64,000 nucleotides of DNA from Cryptosporangium arvum DSM 44712 (GTDB taxonomy: Bacteria; Actinomycetota; Actinomycetes; Mycobacteriales; Cryptosporangiaceae), in the NCBI RefSeq assembly GCF_000585375.1, contig NZ_KK073874.1, forward strand, positions 6,416,894-6,480,893, in the 5' to 3' direction. Each line of letters starts with the position of its first letter. Position 1 is the first letter of the stretch. The notes beneath the pieces were generated by a model. That model saw only the letters and a program-made list of their open reading frames with translations. It did no database searches and was not told where the DNA came from. Shown here in pieces: positions 63,973 to 64,000 of the stretch. The translations under genes and the position numbers were made by a program.

Positions 63973-64000
63973 CCCGCGCGTCAGGACGGTGCGGGGTGGG

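Noticed and set aside
63973-64000. C-terminal end of a leftward gene at the window edge
   Set aside because: A tca triplet near 63979 could be a stop codon on the minus strand, but too few codons are visible to support a gene.

Overview
This window is very G+C-rich, densely packed actinobacterial DNA. It has many GTG starts, 4-nt ATGA/GTGA gene overlaps, several F420-dependent enzymes and a KstR-type steroid regulon. It is consistent with a saprophytic filamentous actinomycete (Cryptosporangium or a relative is a guess), not an enteric bacterium. No rRNA, tRNA, insertion sequence or CRISPR array was recognised. Genus names are inference; gene family assignments come from reading the proteins.

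Left flank (1-18146). It opens with a D-methionine importer (metN-metI-metQ, the last cut by the window edge) read from one promoter. A methyltransferase, a TauE/SafE transporter, a cyclase-family protein coupled to an acyl-CoA synthetase, and an F420-type oxidoreductase follow. At 7625-12261 an amidohydrolase, a MIP18-domain protein, a zinc alcohol dehydrogenase and a small ABM monooxygenase lie divergent from an AcoR/MimR-like regulator. This looks like the accessory part of a propane/phenol-type diiron monooxygenase locus, but the monooxygenase genes are absent. Then come an MFS transporter, a YrdC/YciO protein, a MarR regulator facing an epoxide hydrolase across two identical operators, a DUF6226-like protein and a WD40-linked predicted pseudokinase.

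Steroid catabolism (18174-54652). Ten TAGAACxxGTTCTA-type boxes and the kstR gene itself mark a KstR regulon. Side-chain genes: hsd4A, fadE26/fadE27, a fadD19-like ligase, cyp125, fadA5, and an igr-type operon fadE28-fadE29-chsH2-chsH1-ltp2. Ring genes: kstD, kshA/kshB, hsaA-hsaD-hsaC-hsaB, hsaE-hsaG-hsaF. Together they would activate and shorten the sterol side chain, open ring B by 9-alpha-hydroxylation plus 1,2-dehydrogenation, cleave ring A, and turn the C5 fragment into pyruvate and propionyl-CoA. Embedded are genes of other or unknown role: a two-gene ABC transporter, a BTAD regulator with three small proteins, a coupled four-cysteine protein between kshA and kshB, a TIR-domain gene, a DUF574-like methyltransferase, and a methyltransferase pseudogene broken by one amber codon. 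The mce4 importer and the KstR2 (C/D ring) genes are not in this window.

Right flank (54621-64000). A metallophosphoesterase, an MFS transporter, an NTF2-like protein followed by a 33-bp tandem repeat, a GntR regulator with a sterol-desaturase-like hydroxylase, a TetR-P450 pair with palindromic operators, a GXWXG/DUF4334 protein, a SAM-IV riboswitch leading a PLP class V aminotransferase, and a YciI-like protein.

Recurring organisation: about eleven genes have a TANNNT hexamer only 6-8 nt before the start codon (leaderless-type promoters), and eleven convergent gene pairs overlap at their 3' ends.
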